Shown one piece after another: positions 1 to 9,764 of a DNA stretch of 44,477 bases; position 1 is the first letter of the stretch; every line of letters starts with the position of its first letter. The DNA is from Massilia cavernae (lineage in GTDB: Bacteria > Pseudomonadota > Gammaproteobacteria > Burkholderiales > Burkholderiaceae_D): assembly GCF_003590855.1 (NCBI RefSeq), contig NZ_QYUP01000088.1:1-44477 (forward strand), read 5' to 3'. The notes beneath the pieces are model-generated. The model ran no database searches and was not told the origin of the DNA. It worked only from the letters and a program-made list of their open reading frames with translations. The translations under genes were made by a program, and so were the position numbers.

Positions 1-87
1 GCTGGACACTGCGCGTGGGTGAGGCAACTAACAGACTTGCCGGCCTTCAAAGTTCATGCTGGACGTTTTCCACCAAGGAGGTCGAAG

Positions 88-500
88 ATGTCTTATGAAG
101 AACGCGATGCCTATGGCATGTATGTAGACAAAGGCCACAAAGGGCCTGGCCCTGAACTGATGGGCGCCGAGACCCTGATCGGCAACCACGTTCACAACCT
201 GAAGAACGAGCACCTTGGCGAGATCAAGGAAATCATGCTCGACATGCGCACCGGCAAGGTTGCGTATGCGGTGATGTCGAGCGGGGGCGTGCTGTCGCTT
301 GGCGAGAAACTGTTTGCGGTGCCATGGGAAGCGCTGAAGCTGGATACGGTGCACAAGCGCTTCACGATGGACCTCGAAAAGAGCCGCATCGCGAACGCGC
401 CCGGCTTCGACACCGACCACTGGCCGACATGGCCGAGCAACAATGGGCGAACCAGATCCACAGCTACTACGGCACCTCGGGCACCTCGTCGCGCATGTAA
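88..500 (+). pseudogene. PRC-barrel domain protein, one-base frameshift near its C-terminus
   Basis: A PRC-barrel fold protein of about 137 residues when the frame is repaired. PRC-barrels occur in RimM, in photosynthetic reaction centre H subunits and in small stress-associated bacterial proteins; the role here is unknown. The start at 88 is chosen because AAGGAGGT lies just upstream. The barrel region is clear: 'LIGNHVHNLKNEHLGEIKEI' followed by 'YAVMSSGGVLSLGEKLFAVP'. At about 424-428 the frame shifts. Adding one G after TGGCC restores a plausible tail, HWPDMAEQQWANQIHSYYG, ending at the TAA at 498-500. Without the repair the frame runs on into the neighbouring insertion element. A sequencing error is as likely as a real mutation. 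Confidence 0.75.
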
Positions 501-515
501 TTGTTCCAAAATCGG

Positions 516-559
516 GGTCAGACCACCATTCTGGAATATTCCAGAATGGTGGTCTGACC
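516..559. repeat. 44-bp perfect palindrome inside the IS left end
   Basis: A perfect inverted repeat centred between 537 and 538 on GGAATATTCC, with outer arms GGTCAGACC/GGTCTGACC. Compared with the right IS end, 35 bp (524-558) are extra, so the palindrome is an added block that reuses the GGGTCAGACC part of the terminal repeat. It could form a long hairpin or cruciform. Confidence 0.85.
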
Positions 560-572
560 CTGAGCCTTCCCC

Positions 573-1762
573 TCATATTTCGTACGTCTCGAGCATGGAC
601 CCGAGCTCGTTCAACGCTTCGGCGATTTGACGTCGCGTTAAGAGTGCCGAGCTGTGATATTGCAGCCAGTGGCGCGCTAGCGACAGGATGGATAGGGTGG
701 CAGCCGCTTTCTTGCGACTGCCATAGTGAACAGCGAACCCGTTGCGGCGTACGGCCAAGCCGATCAGCCACAGCGCGAACGCAAGCAGCGATGCGATGAG
801 CAACAAGATGGTGAGTCGATGTGGCTTGCGTGTTTGGCTGCTGCTGAGCCCCATTCCCATTGGGAGCTTTTGAGGTCGCGGAACGTCTGCTCGATCTGCA
901 TGCGGCCCTGGTACAAATTAACAACCGCCTTGGCACTGAGCCTCGACAGGCGTGGCGAAACAGCCAGCAACCACGGCTCCCGTTGCCCTGCGCTCTGCTT
1001 CTTACTATGGTGGCTCTGCGATTTTTTCCCGAACACAGTCTTGCATGTGCGCCCTTTGGGTACTCTCTTGATCATCACCAAACGGCATGGCACAGGGTTC
1101 GAACGGACGTAATTGAAGCTCCCCAGGTCGCGTGCACGTCCCTTCGTGTCCGCGAAATGCTCTTTGCAACCGCGCCAGTCACTTTTGCCACTGGGGGTCA
1201 CCATGTCGCGGTTTCGGATGCGTCCTATCCAGGCAAACCCGAGTTGATCGAGCATCTTGAACCACGCGGCGCGAAAGCCGGCATCGGTGATGATCAAGGG
1301 CTGACAATGGGCTGGCAGCACCGAGCGTAGCGTCTTCATGAACTCGCGGTGCACCGAAGCCGCACCATACTGCGCGGTGGGGTGTATCTCTTCATAGATG
1401 ACGATAGCGCGGCCCTTCACAACGACAGCCGCACGCAGCACGTGTTGGCTGATGTCGGCTAACAAATCGGACCAGTCCACGATAATGCTGATCTTCGATT
1501 GGCCTTGCAAGACGCGCTGCGCGACTGCGCGAAATATCTCCACGCGTTCGGTCGCCAGATGGGGATTGCTCAACAGCCGATCACAGCGCTTGATGCGATG
1601 ACGCAATGAGCTCGAGCCTTGCACAGACTTACTCATCTTCAGCAAACCAAGCCCGCCACTCCGCGCCGCCTCAATCATCAAGGCAAGGCAATGCCGGCGT
1701 TTGGCGTGTATCGATGGGCATTGATCGGCTAACAAATCTTGTATGATTCGTCCTGCATGCAT
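573..1762 (-). pseudogene. IS4-family DDE transposase, frameshifted
   Basis: Cut-and-paste transposase of about 396 residues if repaired. The first catalytic Asp lies in IIVDWSDL and the second in LIITDAGFRAAWF. The IS4 'YREK' signature is visible in YQGRMQIEQTFRDLK, which supplies the Glu. After DLKSSQW the frame breaks at about 855-858, where one G is missing from a GGG run (minus strand). The remaining 95 residues continue in another frame, GMGLSSSQTRKPHRLTILLL, to a stop at 573. The ATG at 1762 opens the only long frame. The element is probably inactive unless the missing base is a read error or a programmed shift; the site is not an obvious slippery heptamer. Confidence 0.85.
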
Positions 1763-1944
1763 AGTCTGTTCCTTTCGTTCGCAGTTTGGTCGCTACAAAC
1801 GAAAGGGTTAACACAGCCATGCATGCGCCGTTTTTGGGATTAGAAGTTAACAGGCATCCAGCCTGTTTACAAGCAATTTTTGAGGGGAAGGCTCAGGGTC
1901 TGACCCCGATTTTGGAATGTTCCGAGTTGGAACGTTTGCGCTGT

Positions 1945-4900
1945 TTAGCAGAAGTTGCGGCTGGAGGTGTCGAGGCGGCCGAGCAGGTGCGACATGTCGA
2001 CCAGCCGCTTGGCCACCAGGTGGCGCACCTCCCCTTCCCTTTGCCAGATGCCGTACACGCCCAGCAGCGGCGCGCCCAGCACTTCGCGGCGCTGCTTTTC
2101 CACCAGGCTGGGCCAGATGATGACGTTGACGTTGCCGGTCTCGTCTTCCAGCGTCAGGAACAGCACGCCTTTCGCCGTCGCCGGCCGCTGCCGCACCGTG
2201 ACGATGCCGCAGGCGCGCGCCAGCTGGCCGTGCTGGAAATCGGCCAGGTCGGAGGCGGCAATGAAGCGCTGCTGGAACAGCCGCTCGCGCAGCAGCGCCA
2301 GCGGATGCCGTCCCAGCGTGAGCCCCTGCGCGCGGTAGTCGCCGATAATTTCGTCGGCTTCGCTGGGTGCGCGCAGCACCGGCGCTTCCTCCGCCAGCGA
2401 AGTTGGCCGCAGCAGGTCTTTGTCCGGCACCGCGCCCACCGCCTGCCACAGCGCCTGGCGCCGGTTGCCGGCCAGCGAATGCAGTGCGTTGGCGGCAGCC
2501 AGCACCTGCAGGTCGTGCCGGTCCAGCTGGGCGCGCCGCGCCAGGTCGCTGACGCTGGCAAAGGGCCGGATCGCGCGTGCGTCTTCGATCCGCGCCACCG
2601 CTTCCTTGTGCATCCCCCGCTGCAGCGACAGCCCGAGCCGCACCGCCGCCTGCGGCCGTTCGCCCTCGCGCGCGGGCGGCCCTGACGGCGGCTCGAGCGC
2701 GCTGTCCCAGCCGCTGATGGCGATGTCCGCCGGCCTCACTTCGACGCCGTGCCGGCGCGCGTCCTGCACCAGCTGCGAGGGGCTGTAGAAGCCCATCGGC
2801 TGGCTGTTCAGCAGCGCGCACAGGAAGGCGGCCGGTTCGTGGCACTTCAGCCACGAGCTGGCATACGCCAGCAGCGCGAAGCTGGCGGCGTGCGATTCGG
2901 GGAAGCCGTATTCGCCGAAGCCCTGGATCTGGCTGAAGATCGCCTCGGCGAACTCGAGCGCGTAGCCCCGATCCTGCATGCCGCCGACAATCCGGTCGTA
3001 GTATTTTTCCAGCCCACCCTTGCGCTTCCACGCCGCCATCGCGCGCCGCAGCTGGTCCGCTTCGCCCGGCGTGAAGCCGGCCGCCAGCATCGCCACCTGC
3101 ATCACCTGCTCCTGGAAGATCGGCACGCCCAGCGTGCGTTCGAGCGCGATCTTCATCTCCGGCTTGGGATAATCGACCGGTTCGATGCCCTGCCGCCTCC
3201 GCAGGTAGGGGTGCACCATGCCGCCCTGGATCGGACCGGGCCGCACCACCGCCACTTCGATCACCAGGTCGTAGAAGGTACGCGGCTGCATCCGCGGCAG
3301 CATGCTCATTTGCGCGCGCGATTCGATCTGGAATACGCCGATGGTGTCGGCCTTGCAGATCATGTCGTAGGTTTCCGTATCCTCGGCCGGGATGTCCTGC
3401 ATCGAGAACACCATGCCGCGCTGCTGTCCCACCAGGTCGAGCGTGCGCCTCAGTGCCGACAGCATCCCCAGCGCCAGGATGTCGACCTTCAGCAGGCCCA
3501 GCTCCTCGAGATCGTCCTTGTCCCACTGGATCACGCTGCGGTCGGCCATCGCCGCGTTCTCGATCGGGACGAGGCGCGACAGCTTGCCCTGCGCGATGAC
3601 GAAGCCGCCCGGGTGCTGCGACAAATGGCGCGGAAAACCGAGCAGCCGCTGCGCCAGCGTGGCCCACTGCTGCGCGAGGACGGAGTCGGGATCGAGCCCG
3701 CTTTCGGCCAGCCGCTTGACCAGGTCTTCCTTGCTGTCGAACCAGTGGTGGCTCTTGGCGACCTTCTCCACGATCGCCAGGTCGATGCCGAGCGCCTTCC
3801 CGCTGTCGCGCAGCGCGCTCTTGGGGCGGTAGGAAATGACCACCGCAGCCAGCGCCGCGCGTGCGCGCCCGTACTTCCCGTAGATGTACTGGATGACTTC
3901 CTCGCGCCGCTGGTGCTCGAAGTCGACGTCGATGTCGGGCGGCTCGTTGCGCTCCTTCGAGATGAAGCGTTCGAACAGCAGGTTGCCGCGCGCCGGGTCG
4001 ACTTCGGTCACGCCGAGGCAGTAGCACACCGCGGAGTTGGCCGCCGATCCCCTGCCCTGGCACAGGATGCCGACCGAGCGCGCGTAGCGCACGATGTCGT
4101 ACACGGTCAGGAAGTAAGGCTCGTAGTTCAGCTGCCCGATCAGGTCGAGTTCATATTCGACCTGGGCCTGCACCCTCGCTGGTATCCCCTGCGGGAAGCG
4201 GTGATGGGCGCCGATGTAGGTTTCGCTACGCAAGTACTGGGCCGCGGTCTGCCCCGGCGGCACCAGTTCGTCGGGATACTCGTAGCGCAGCTCGTCGAGC
4301 GAGAAGGTGCACAGGCGCGCGATGCGCAGCGTTTCGGCCAGCACCTCGGGCGCGTAGATGTTGGCCAGCCGCAGGCGCGCGCGCAGGTGCTGCTCGGCGT
4401 TCTGCGACAGCGAGTAGCCGCATTCGGACACCGGCTTGCCGATCCTGATCGCGCACAGCGTGTCGTGCATCGGCTTGCGCGAGCGGACGTGCATGCAGAC
4501 GTGGCCTACCGCGGTCACCGGCAGCCAGTGCTGCAGCGCGACTTCCTCGATGGTGGCGCGGTGGGCGTCGTCGTAGGCGCGGTGCAGCAGGTTCAGTCCC
4601 AGCCAGGCGCGGCCCGGGAAGGTGGCCGCCATCCACGCGGCCTGGCGGTGCAGGCGGTCGACGTCGGCCGCGTCATGTCCCGGATACGAGGGCAACAGGA
4701 TCGCCAGGCAGCCCGGCAGGCCTTTCAAATGGGCCTGCTCGCCCGAAGGCGATGCGAAGTCCGCCGGCGTGAGCAGGTAGCTGCCCTTGTCGCTGCGCGT
4801 GCGTCCCTGCGTGATCAGCTCCGACAGGTTGCCATAGCCGTTGCGGTCCTGCGCCAGCACGACCAGCGACAGCGCCGGGCTGCCGTCCGGGTCCTGCAAA

Positions 4901-5133
4901 TGGAAGTGGGCGCCGATGATCAGCGGCAGTCCCTCGCGCTTGGCCACCGCATGGGCGCGCACCACGCCGGCCAGCGAACATTCGTCCGTGATCGCCAGCG
5001 CCGAGTACCCCAGCTGCACGGCGCGCGCGACCAGTTCCTCGGCATGCGAGGCGCCATGCAGGAAGGAGAAATTGGTCAGGCAGAACAGCTCGGCATAGTC
5101 GGGCAGGCTCTGCGCCATCGGGGCGGGAAACAT
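1945..5133 (-). CDS. dnaE2: Error-prone DNA polymerase III alpha subunit (DnaE2/ImuC)
   Basis: Translesion polymerase of the SOS mutasome, expected to work with ImuA and ImuB (encoded at 15.3-17.4 kb) and the beta clamp. About 1062 residues, normal for DnaE2. An N-terminal PHP domain opens with YAELFCLTNFSFLHGASHAE. The polymerase core carries GRGSAANSAVCYCLG and the acidic catalytic motif PDIDVDFEHQRRE. Helix-hairpin-helix and OB-fold regions follow. The ATG at 5133 is chosen because it leaves exactly 19 bp to the LexA box, the same spacing as at imuA; ATG 5118 is the alternative. The frame is open further upstream across a poly-G stretch, but that part is not conserved-looking. The IS4-type element begins about 30 bp past the stop. 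Confidence 0.95.
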   Translation of the reverse strand: MFPAPMAQSLPDYAELFCLTNFSFLHGASHAEELVARAVQLGYSALAITDECSLAGVVRAHAVAKREGLPLIIGAHFHLQDPDGSPALSLVVLAQDRNGYGNLSELITQGRTRSDKGSYLLTPADFASPSGEQAHLKGLPGCLAILLPSYPGHDAADVDRLHRQAAWMAATFPGRAWLGLNLLHRAYDDAHRATIEEVALQHWLPVTAVGHVCMHVRSRKPMHDTLCAIRIGKPVSECGYSLSQNAEQHLRARLRLANIYAPEVLAETLRIARLCTFSLDELRYEYPDELVPPGQTAAQYLRSETYIGAHHRFPQGIPARVQAQVEYELDLIGQLNYEPYFLTVYDIVRYARSVGILCQGRGSAANSAVCYCLGVTEVDPARGNLLFERFISKERNEPPDIDVDFEHQRREEVIQYIYGKYGRARAALAAVVISYRPKSALRDSGKALGIDLAIVEKVAKSHHWFDSKEDLVKRLAESGLDPDSVLAQQWATLAQRLLGFPRHLSQHPGGFVIAQGKLSRLVPIENAAMADRSVIQWDKDDLEELGLLKVDILALGMLSALRRTLDLVGQQRGMVFSMQDIPAEDTETYDMICKADTIGVFQIESRAQMSMLPRMQPRTFYDLVIEVAVVRPGPIQGGMVHPYLRRRQGIEPVDYPKPEMKIALERTLGVPIFQEQVMQVAMLAAGFTPGEADQLRRAMAAWKRKGGLEKYYDRIVGGMQDRGYALEFAEAIFSQIQGFGEYGFPESHAASFALLAYASSWLKCHEPAAFLCALLNSQPMGFYSPSQLVQDARRHGVEVRPADIAISGWDSALEPPSGPPAREGERPQAAVRLGLSLQRGMHKEAVARIEDARAIRPFASVSDLARRAQLDRHDLQVLAAANALHSLAGNRRQALWQAVGAVPDKDLLRPTSLAEEAPVLRAPSEADEIIGDYRAQGLTLGRHPLALLRERLFQQRFIAASDLADFQHGQLARACGIVTVRQRPATAKGVLFLTLEDETGNVNVIIWPSLVEKQRREVLGAPLLGVYGIWQREGEVRHLVAKRLVDMSHLLGRLDTSSRNFC

Positions 5134-5152
5134 ATATGGTGCAGAAATAGTA

Positions 5153-5168
5153 CTGTATAAAAACACAG
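5153..5168 (-). promoter_or_regulatory. LexA (SOS) box of dnaE2
   Basis: CTGTATAAAAACACAG fits the CTGT-N8-ACAG LexA consensus exactly. It ends 19 bp before the dnaE2 ATG, so the gene should be derepressed on DNA damage. LexA binding itself is inferred. Confidence 0.9.
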
Positions 5169-5216
5169 TATAGGCCATGCGCCAGCCGGGAACAAATCCG
5201 CGTGCGCCAGGTCCCG

Positions 5217-5230
5217 CCCCCCCCCCCCCC
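5217..5230. repeat. Homopolymeric C14 tract
   Basis: Fourteen consecutive C in the divergent intergenic region between dnaE2 (84 bp upstream of its ATG) and the TonB-dependent receptor (138 bp upstream of its GTG). Such tracts are prone to slippage in vivo and to miscounting during sequencing. Confidence 0.9.
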
Positions 5231-5368
5231 GCCAGGCATGCAAGCGGCATAGGTCGCCGTGAAAACCTGAGGATTACCTCCAATCGTATATACAAATGTT
5301 GTCCCATAACCACACTTAATACAGTTATAAGTGCTTAGAATGCTTTTTTTCACCCTGGAGACTGACGC

Positions 5369-7759
5369 GTGTTTCAAACCACCACCTTACGCCGTTCCGT
5401 ATTGCTCGCCCTGTATGGCAGTGTCGCCCTCGCCGCTTTCAGCCCTTCCGCTTTCGCCCAGACCGAATCCCAGCAAGCCCAGTCGGCTGACGTGATCCCG
5501 ACCGTCAGCATCGTCGGATCGCGCCGCGTGACGGCCGCATCGGCCACGGAGACCGCGGTGCCGGTCGACTTCATCCCGATGACCAAGCTTGCCGAGCAAG
5601 GCAGCCAGTTCGACCTGGCCCAGACCCTGACCTACATCTCGCCTTCGTTCAACTCGACCCGCCAGACCGGCGCGGACGGCGCCGACCTGGTGGATTCGGC
5701 AGCCCTGCGCGGCCTCGGCTCCGACCAGACGCTGGTGCTCATGAACGGCAAGCGCCGCCACAGCACCTCGCTGGTCAACATCTTCGGTGCGCGCAACCGC
5801 GGCAACACCGGCACCGACATGAACGCAATCCCGCTGCTGGCGGTGAAGAACATCCAGGTGCTGCGCGACGGCGCGGCCGCGCAATACGGTTCCGACGCGA
5901 TCGCGGGCGTGATCAACGTCGAACTGAAAAAATCGCTGGGCTGCGAATCGGTATTCGGCGTCGGCCAGTACTCCGAGGGCGACGGCGAGAACCTGCTGGT
6001 GTCCGGCTACTGCGGCGTGCCGCTGGCAGGCGGCGTGGTGGGCATCACCGCCGAATACCTGGACCGCGACCGCTCCAACCGCGCCGATCCGGGCAGCCTG
6101 CGCACCATCGGCGACTCCAAGGTCGAGAACCAGACCGTGTACCTGAACGGCGAGATCCCGGCCGGTCCGGGCAAGGTGTACTTCACTGCAGGCCTGCAGA
6201 AACGCGACGCATCGTCAGCCGCATGGGGCCGCGGCCCTGACGAGATCCCGACCCGCAATGCGCAGGCGATGTACCCGAACGGCTTCGCCCCTTACATCAA
6301 CGCCGACATCGACGACCAGTACGGCACCATCGGCTACCGCACCAGGTTCGACGAATGGACTGCCGACCTGTCGCAGACCTACGGCTACAACAAGATGCAC
6401 TACAACATCAGCAACACGCTGAATGCATCGATCGCCAATAAGGACCTGCTGGCCGGCGGGCGCGGCGTCAGCGCGTCGCAGTTCGACGCCGGCGGCTTCT
6501 CGGCCGAGCAGATGACCACCAACGCCGACGTGGCGCGCTTCTACCCGGGCTTCATGAATGGCCTGAACCTGGCGTTTGGCGCCGAGTACCGCACCGAGAA
6601 CTACAAGATCTTCGCGGGCGAACCGGGTTCCTACATCGACGCCGACGGCCCGGGCTTCGGCGGCGACCCGGGCAGCCAGGGCTTCCCTGGTTTCCGGCCG
6701 GCCGACGTGACCGACCGCGACCGCCACAGCGTGGCCGCGTACGTCGACGTCGAAACCGACGTGACCGACCGCTTCAAGGTGCTGACCGCGGCGCGCTACG
6801 AGAACTTCAGCGACTTTGGCAGCAGTGTCACCGGCAAGCTGGCGGCGTCGTTCAAGGTCAGCGACGGCTTCATGCTGCGCGGTTCGGCCAGCACCGGCTT
6901 CCGCGCACCGTCGCTGCAGCAGGCATTCTTCTCGTCGACGTTCACCGAATTCGTCAGCGGCCGCCCGATCGATTCGGTGTTCGCACCGAACGGCGGCGCC
7001 GTGGCCAACGCGATCGGCATTCCGAAACTGAAGGAAGAGGAATCGACCAGCTACACCCTGGGCGCGACCTTCACGCCGACCGCAGCGACCTCGGTAACGG
7101 CCGACCTGTATCGCATCTCCATCGATGACCGCGTCGTGTTCTCGGGCCGCTTCGACGCCGACAACTTCGCGCCGATCGTGCCGCTGCTGAATACCCTGGG
7201 CGTGGGCGCCGCGCAGTTCTTCGTGAACTCGATCGACACCAAGACCCAGGGCCTGGACCTGACGGTGGCGCACCGCGCCGACGTCGGCCCCGGCAAGCTG
7301 AATACCTTCCTGGCCATGAACCTCAGCAAGACCGAAGTGACCGCGGTGCATGCGCCGGCGGTGTTCAGCGGTTACGAGGACGTGCTGCTGTCCGAGCGCG
7401 AACGCCTGTTCATCGAACAGGGCGGCCCGCGCCGCAAGGCCACGCTGTCGTTCGAGTACCTGCTTGGCAAGGTCGGCACCGAGTTCAAGATCATCCACTT
7501 CGGCCCGCAGACGCTGGGCACGTGGTCGGGCAGCGAGTCGGTGCCTAACCAGCACTACAAGGCCAAGACCTCGGCCGACCTGTCGCTGACCTGGAACTTC
7601 AGCGACAAGACCAAGCTGACCGTGGGCGGCGCCAACATCTTCAACGTCAAGCCGACGGTGCAGGACGAGAACGAAACCGACAACGGTTTCAAGTACGAGT
7701 CGGTGCAGTTCGGCCTGAACGGCGCATCCTACTTCGCGCGCCTGTGGCACAAGTTCTAA
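5369..7759 (+). CDS. TonB-dependent outer-membrane receptor
   Basis: Ligand-gated outer-membrane channel driven by TonB-ExbBD; the substrate is not evident. 796 residues. The signal peptide is residues 1-30 (LLALYGSVALAAFSPSAFAQ). The plug domain contains LRGLGSDQTLVLMNGKRRH and NIQVLRDGAAAQYGSDAIAG. The beta-barrel ends in the typical terminal aromatic (…ARLWHKF). The start is GTG 5369, with CTGGAG 8 bp upstream; no in-frame ATG precedes the signal peptide. It stands alone, with a strong terminator behind it, and is divergent from dnaE2. The ring of small and polar residues in the plug resembles receptors often annotated for siderophores or oligosaccharides, but there is no local partner gene to settle this. 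Confidence 0.92.
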   Translation: MFQTTTLRRSVLLALYGSVALAAFSPSAFAQTESQQAQSADVIPTVSIVGSRRVTAASATETAVPVDFIPMTKLAEQGSQFDLAQTLTYISPSFNSTRQTGADGADLVDSAALRGLGSDQTLVLMNGKRRHSTSLVNIFGARNRGNTGTDMNAIPLLAVKNIQVLRDGAAAQYGSDAIAGVINVELKKSLGCESVFGVGQYSEGDGENLLVSGYCGVPLAGGVVGITAEYLDRDRSNRADPGSLRTIGDSKVENQTVYLNGEIPAGPGKVYFTAGLQKRDASSAAWGRGPDEIPTRNAQAMYPNGFAPYINADIDDQYGTIGYRTRFDEWTADLSQTYGYNKMHYNISNTLNASIANKDLLAGGRGVSASQFDAGGFSAEQMTTNADVARFYPGFMNGLNLAFGAEYRTENYKIFAGEPGSYIDADGPGFGGDPGSQGFPGFRPADVTDRDRHSVAAYVDVETDVTDRFKVLTAARYENFSDFGSSVTGKLAASFKVSDGFMLRGSASTGFRAPSLQQAFFSSTFTEFVSGRPIDSVFAPNGGAVANAIGIPKLKEEESTSYTLGATFTPTAATSVTADLYRISIDDRVVFSGRFDADNFAPIVPLLNTLGVGAAQFFVNSIDTKTQGLDLTVAHRADVGPGKLNTFLAMNLSKTEVTAVHAPAVFSGYEDVLLSERERLFIEQGGPRRKATLSFEYLLGKVGTEFKIIHFGPQTLGTWSGSESVPNQHYKAKTSADLSLTWNFSDKTKLTVGGANIFNVKPTVQDENETDNGFKYESVQFGLNGASYFARLWHKF

Positions 7760-7773
7760 GCCCGTACGCGTAA

Positions 7774-7815
7774 GCAGCGGCGCCCTGCCTCGTGCACGGG
7801 CGCCGCTTTTTTTTT
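7774..7815 (+). terminator. Rho-independent terminator of the TonB receptor gene
   Basis: Perfect 10-bp stem AGCGGCGCCC / GGGCGCCGCT around a 12-nt loop, followed by nine T (7807-7815), 14 bp after the stop codon. Confidence 0.95.
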
Positions 7816-7932
7816 GGGACCGCCGCCCTGTAATTACAAATATGTATACCGAATTTTCATGCTGGCCGGTGCGATCCCGGTGATATACACTTGCGCGCTA
7901 CGTTATCCACGTCACCTCACACCAGCCCGGAC

Positions 7933-9756
7933 ATGAAACCAAAATTCCTCGCCTACGCCCTTCCCCTGTTCCTGCTCGCCGCCGCGCCGGCCGCGCGCGC
8001 CGATGTGGACTACCAGCTGCGCATTACCGATGCCGCCCAGCACCTGGCTGAAGTGCGCGCCACCTTCCCCGCCTCGAACGCCACCACGCTCGACGTGCAG
8101 ATGCCCAACTGGCGCACCGGCCGCTACCAGATCCTGAACCTGGCCAACGGCGTGCGCATGTTCAAGGCGGTCAACGCCAAAGGCGAGCCGCTGGCAGTGG
8201 CCAAGACCGACAAGGGTACCTGGCAGGTGCAGACCACGCCGGGCGACGCCGTCACCGTCAGCTACGAGGTATACGCCAACGTGCTGGGCGAACGCACCCG
8301 CCACATCGATGACACCCACGCCTACCTCGACGCCAGCGGCGTCTTCGTCTACGCCGCGCCGTTCCGCAACGAGCCGGTGAAAGTGAAGATGGACGTGCCG
8401 GCCGGCTGGCAGTCGCGCTCGGGCATGGATGCCGGCACCAACTGCAACCACTGCTTCGTCGCGCCGAACTACGACGTGCTGGTCGACTCGCCGATCGAAA
8501 CCGGCATCCACGAATTCCACAGCTTCATGGTCGACGGCCGCACCATCGAGCTGGCGATCTGGGGCCGCGGCAACTACGACAGCAAGAAGATGGCCGAGGA
8601 CCTGAAGAAGGTCGTGATCGAAGGCGGCAAGCTGTATGGCGGCAAATGGCCATTCCAGCGCTACCTGTTCATCGTGCACGCCACCGACGGCGCGGGCGGC
8701 GCCACCGAACACCTGAACTCCACCGTGATCCAGAAACCGCGCTGGACCTTCGCCAAGCGCAAGGACTACCTGAACTTCATCCGCACCGCGGCGCACGAGT
8801 TCTTCCACACCTGGAACGTGAAGGCCTACCGTCCGAAGGAGATGGTTCCTTACGAATACCAGAAGGAGAACTACAACCGGCTGCTGTGGGTAGCCGAAGG
8901 CCACACCTCCTACTTCGAGGAGCTGATGGTGCTGCGCGCAGGCCTCGAGAAGCGCGACGAGTTCATGGAAGAATACGCGAAGCTGATCGATGACTACCTG
9001 CACCAGCCGGGCCGCTTCCAGCAAACCGCCAGCGAATCGAGCTTCGACGAGTGGATCTCGGTCGGCGGCGAACGCGCGCGCAACGCGTCGGTCAACATCT
9101 ACACCAAGGGCCAGGTGCTGGGCCTGATGATGGACATCGAGCTGCGCCGCCAGACCAAGGGCGCCAAGGGGCTGGAAGACGTGCACCGTGTCCTGTACGA
9201 GAAGCACTCGGTGGCGCAGGGCGGTTACGATCCGAAGGCGTTGAAGGCTGCGCTGCGCCAGGTCAGTGGCCAGGACTGGAGCGGCTGGTGGGCGCAGTAC
9301 GTGGACGGCACCGCGGAGATTCCGTTCAAGGACCTGCTCAAGACGGTCGGCATGCAGTACCTGATCGACGTACCGAAGGACGAGGAACAGAAGGAAGCGT
9401 GGTGGGCCGGCTGGAAGGTGAAGGAAGGCTCCGATCCGGCGGTGGTGACGGAAGTCGAGCGTGACGGTCCGGCGTGGAAGGCCGGTATCGTGTCGGGCGA
9501 CGTGCTGCTGGCGGTGAATGGCGTGAAGGTGTCGGCCAAGGATTTGTCGGAGAAGCTGTACCTGACCAAGACCGGTCCGTTCAAGCTGCACCTGTTCCGT
9601 CGCGACGAACTGCGCGAGATCCAGCTGGCGCCGGTGCTGCAGCCGAACGGCAAGGCGAAGGTGAAGGCGCTGGACAAGCCGACAGCGGAGCAGAAGGTGA
9701 TGAACGCGGCGTGGCTGGGTACGCCGTGGCCGAAGGAAGAGGCGAAGAAGAACTAA
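7933..9756 (+). CDS. Exported M61-family metallopeptidase with PDZ domain
   Basis: A zinc aminopeptidase-like protein of the M61 (glycyl aminopeptidase) family, 607 residues, expected in the periplasm. The signal peptide is residues 1-23 (MKPKFLAYALPLFLLAAAPA…ARA). An N-terminal beta domain (about 25-180) precedes the catalytic domain. The zinc motif HEFFH is at residues 288-292 and the third ligand Glu lies in WVAEGHTSYFEE (about 322). A PDZ domain occupies roughly 490-575 (GPAWKAGIVSGDVLLAVNGV). ATG 7933 is chosen over the in-frame TTG at 7891 because it starts the signal peptide directly. It appears monocistronic, followed by a palindromic repeat. Family members prefer Gly or Ala at the N-terminus; the substrate here is unknown. 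Confidence 0.92.
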   Translation: MKPKFLAYALPLFLLAAAPAARADVDYQLRITDAAQHLAEVRATFPASNATTLDVQMPNWRTGRYQILNLANGVRMFKAVNAKGEPLAVAKTDKGTWQVQTTPGDAVTVSYEVYANVLGERTRHIDDTHAYLDASGVFVYAAPFRNEPVKVKMDVPAGWQSRSGMDAGTNCNHCFVAPNYDVLVDSPIETGIHEFHSFMVDGRTIELAIWGRGNYDSKKMAEDLKKVVIEGGKLYGGKWPFQRYLFIVHATDGAGGATEHLNSTVIQKPRWTFAKRKDYLNFIRTAAHEFFHTWNVKAYRPKEMVPYEYQKENYNRLLWVAEGHTSYFEELMVLRAGLEKRDEFMEEYAKLIDDYLHQPGRFQQTASESSFDEWISVGGERARNASVNIYTKGQVLGLMMDIELRRQTKGAKGLEDVHRVLYEKHSVAQGGYDPKALKAALRQVSGQDWSGWWAQYVDGTAEIPFKDLLKTVGMQYLIDVPKDEEQKEAWWAGWKVKEGSDPAVVTEVERDGPAWKAGIVSGDVLLAVNGVKVSAKDLSEKLYLTKTGPFKLHLFRRDELREIQLAPVLQPNGKAKVKALDKPTAEQKVMNAAWLGTPWPKEEAKKN

Positions 9757-9764
9757 CGAAGGGC

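Larger units (their letters stand above)
505..1915 (-). mobile_element. IS4-family insertion sequence
   Basis: The element is bounded by inverted repeats of about 35 bp. The right copy (about 1881-1915) reads, on the minus strand, CCAAAATCGGGGTCAGACCC and continues to the CCTTCCCCTCA segment. The left copy (505-575) has the same sequence but is interrupted at 524-558 by an extra palindromic block. It carries one transposase gene on the minus strand. It sits between the stop of the PRC-barrel gene and the 3' end of dnaE2, about 30 bp beyond the dnaE2 stop, so it disrupts neither coding frame. A target duplication is not certain: the flanks ATTGTT and AATGTT are similar but not identical. Confidence 0.75.

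Noticed and set aside
2749..5160. 803-codon plus-strand open frame opposite dnaE2
   Set aside because: Arises from GC-rich codon bias of dnaE2 read antisense; no family likeness, rich in Arg/His/Gln.
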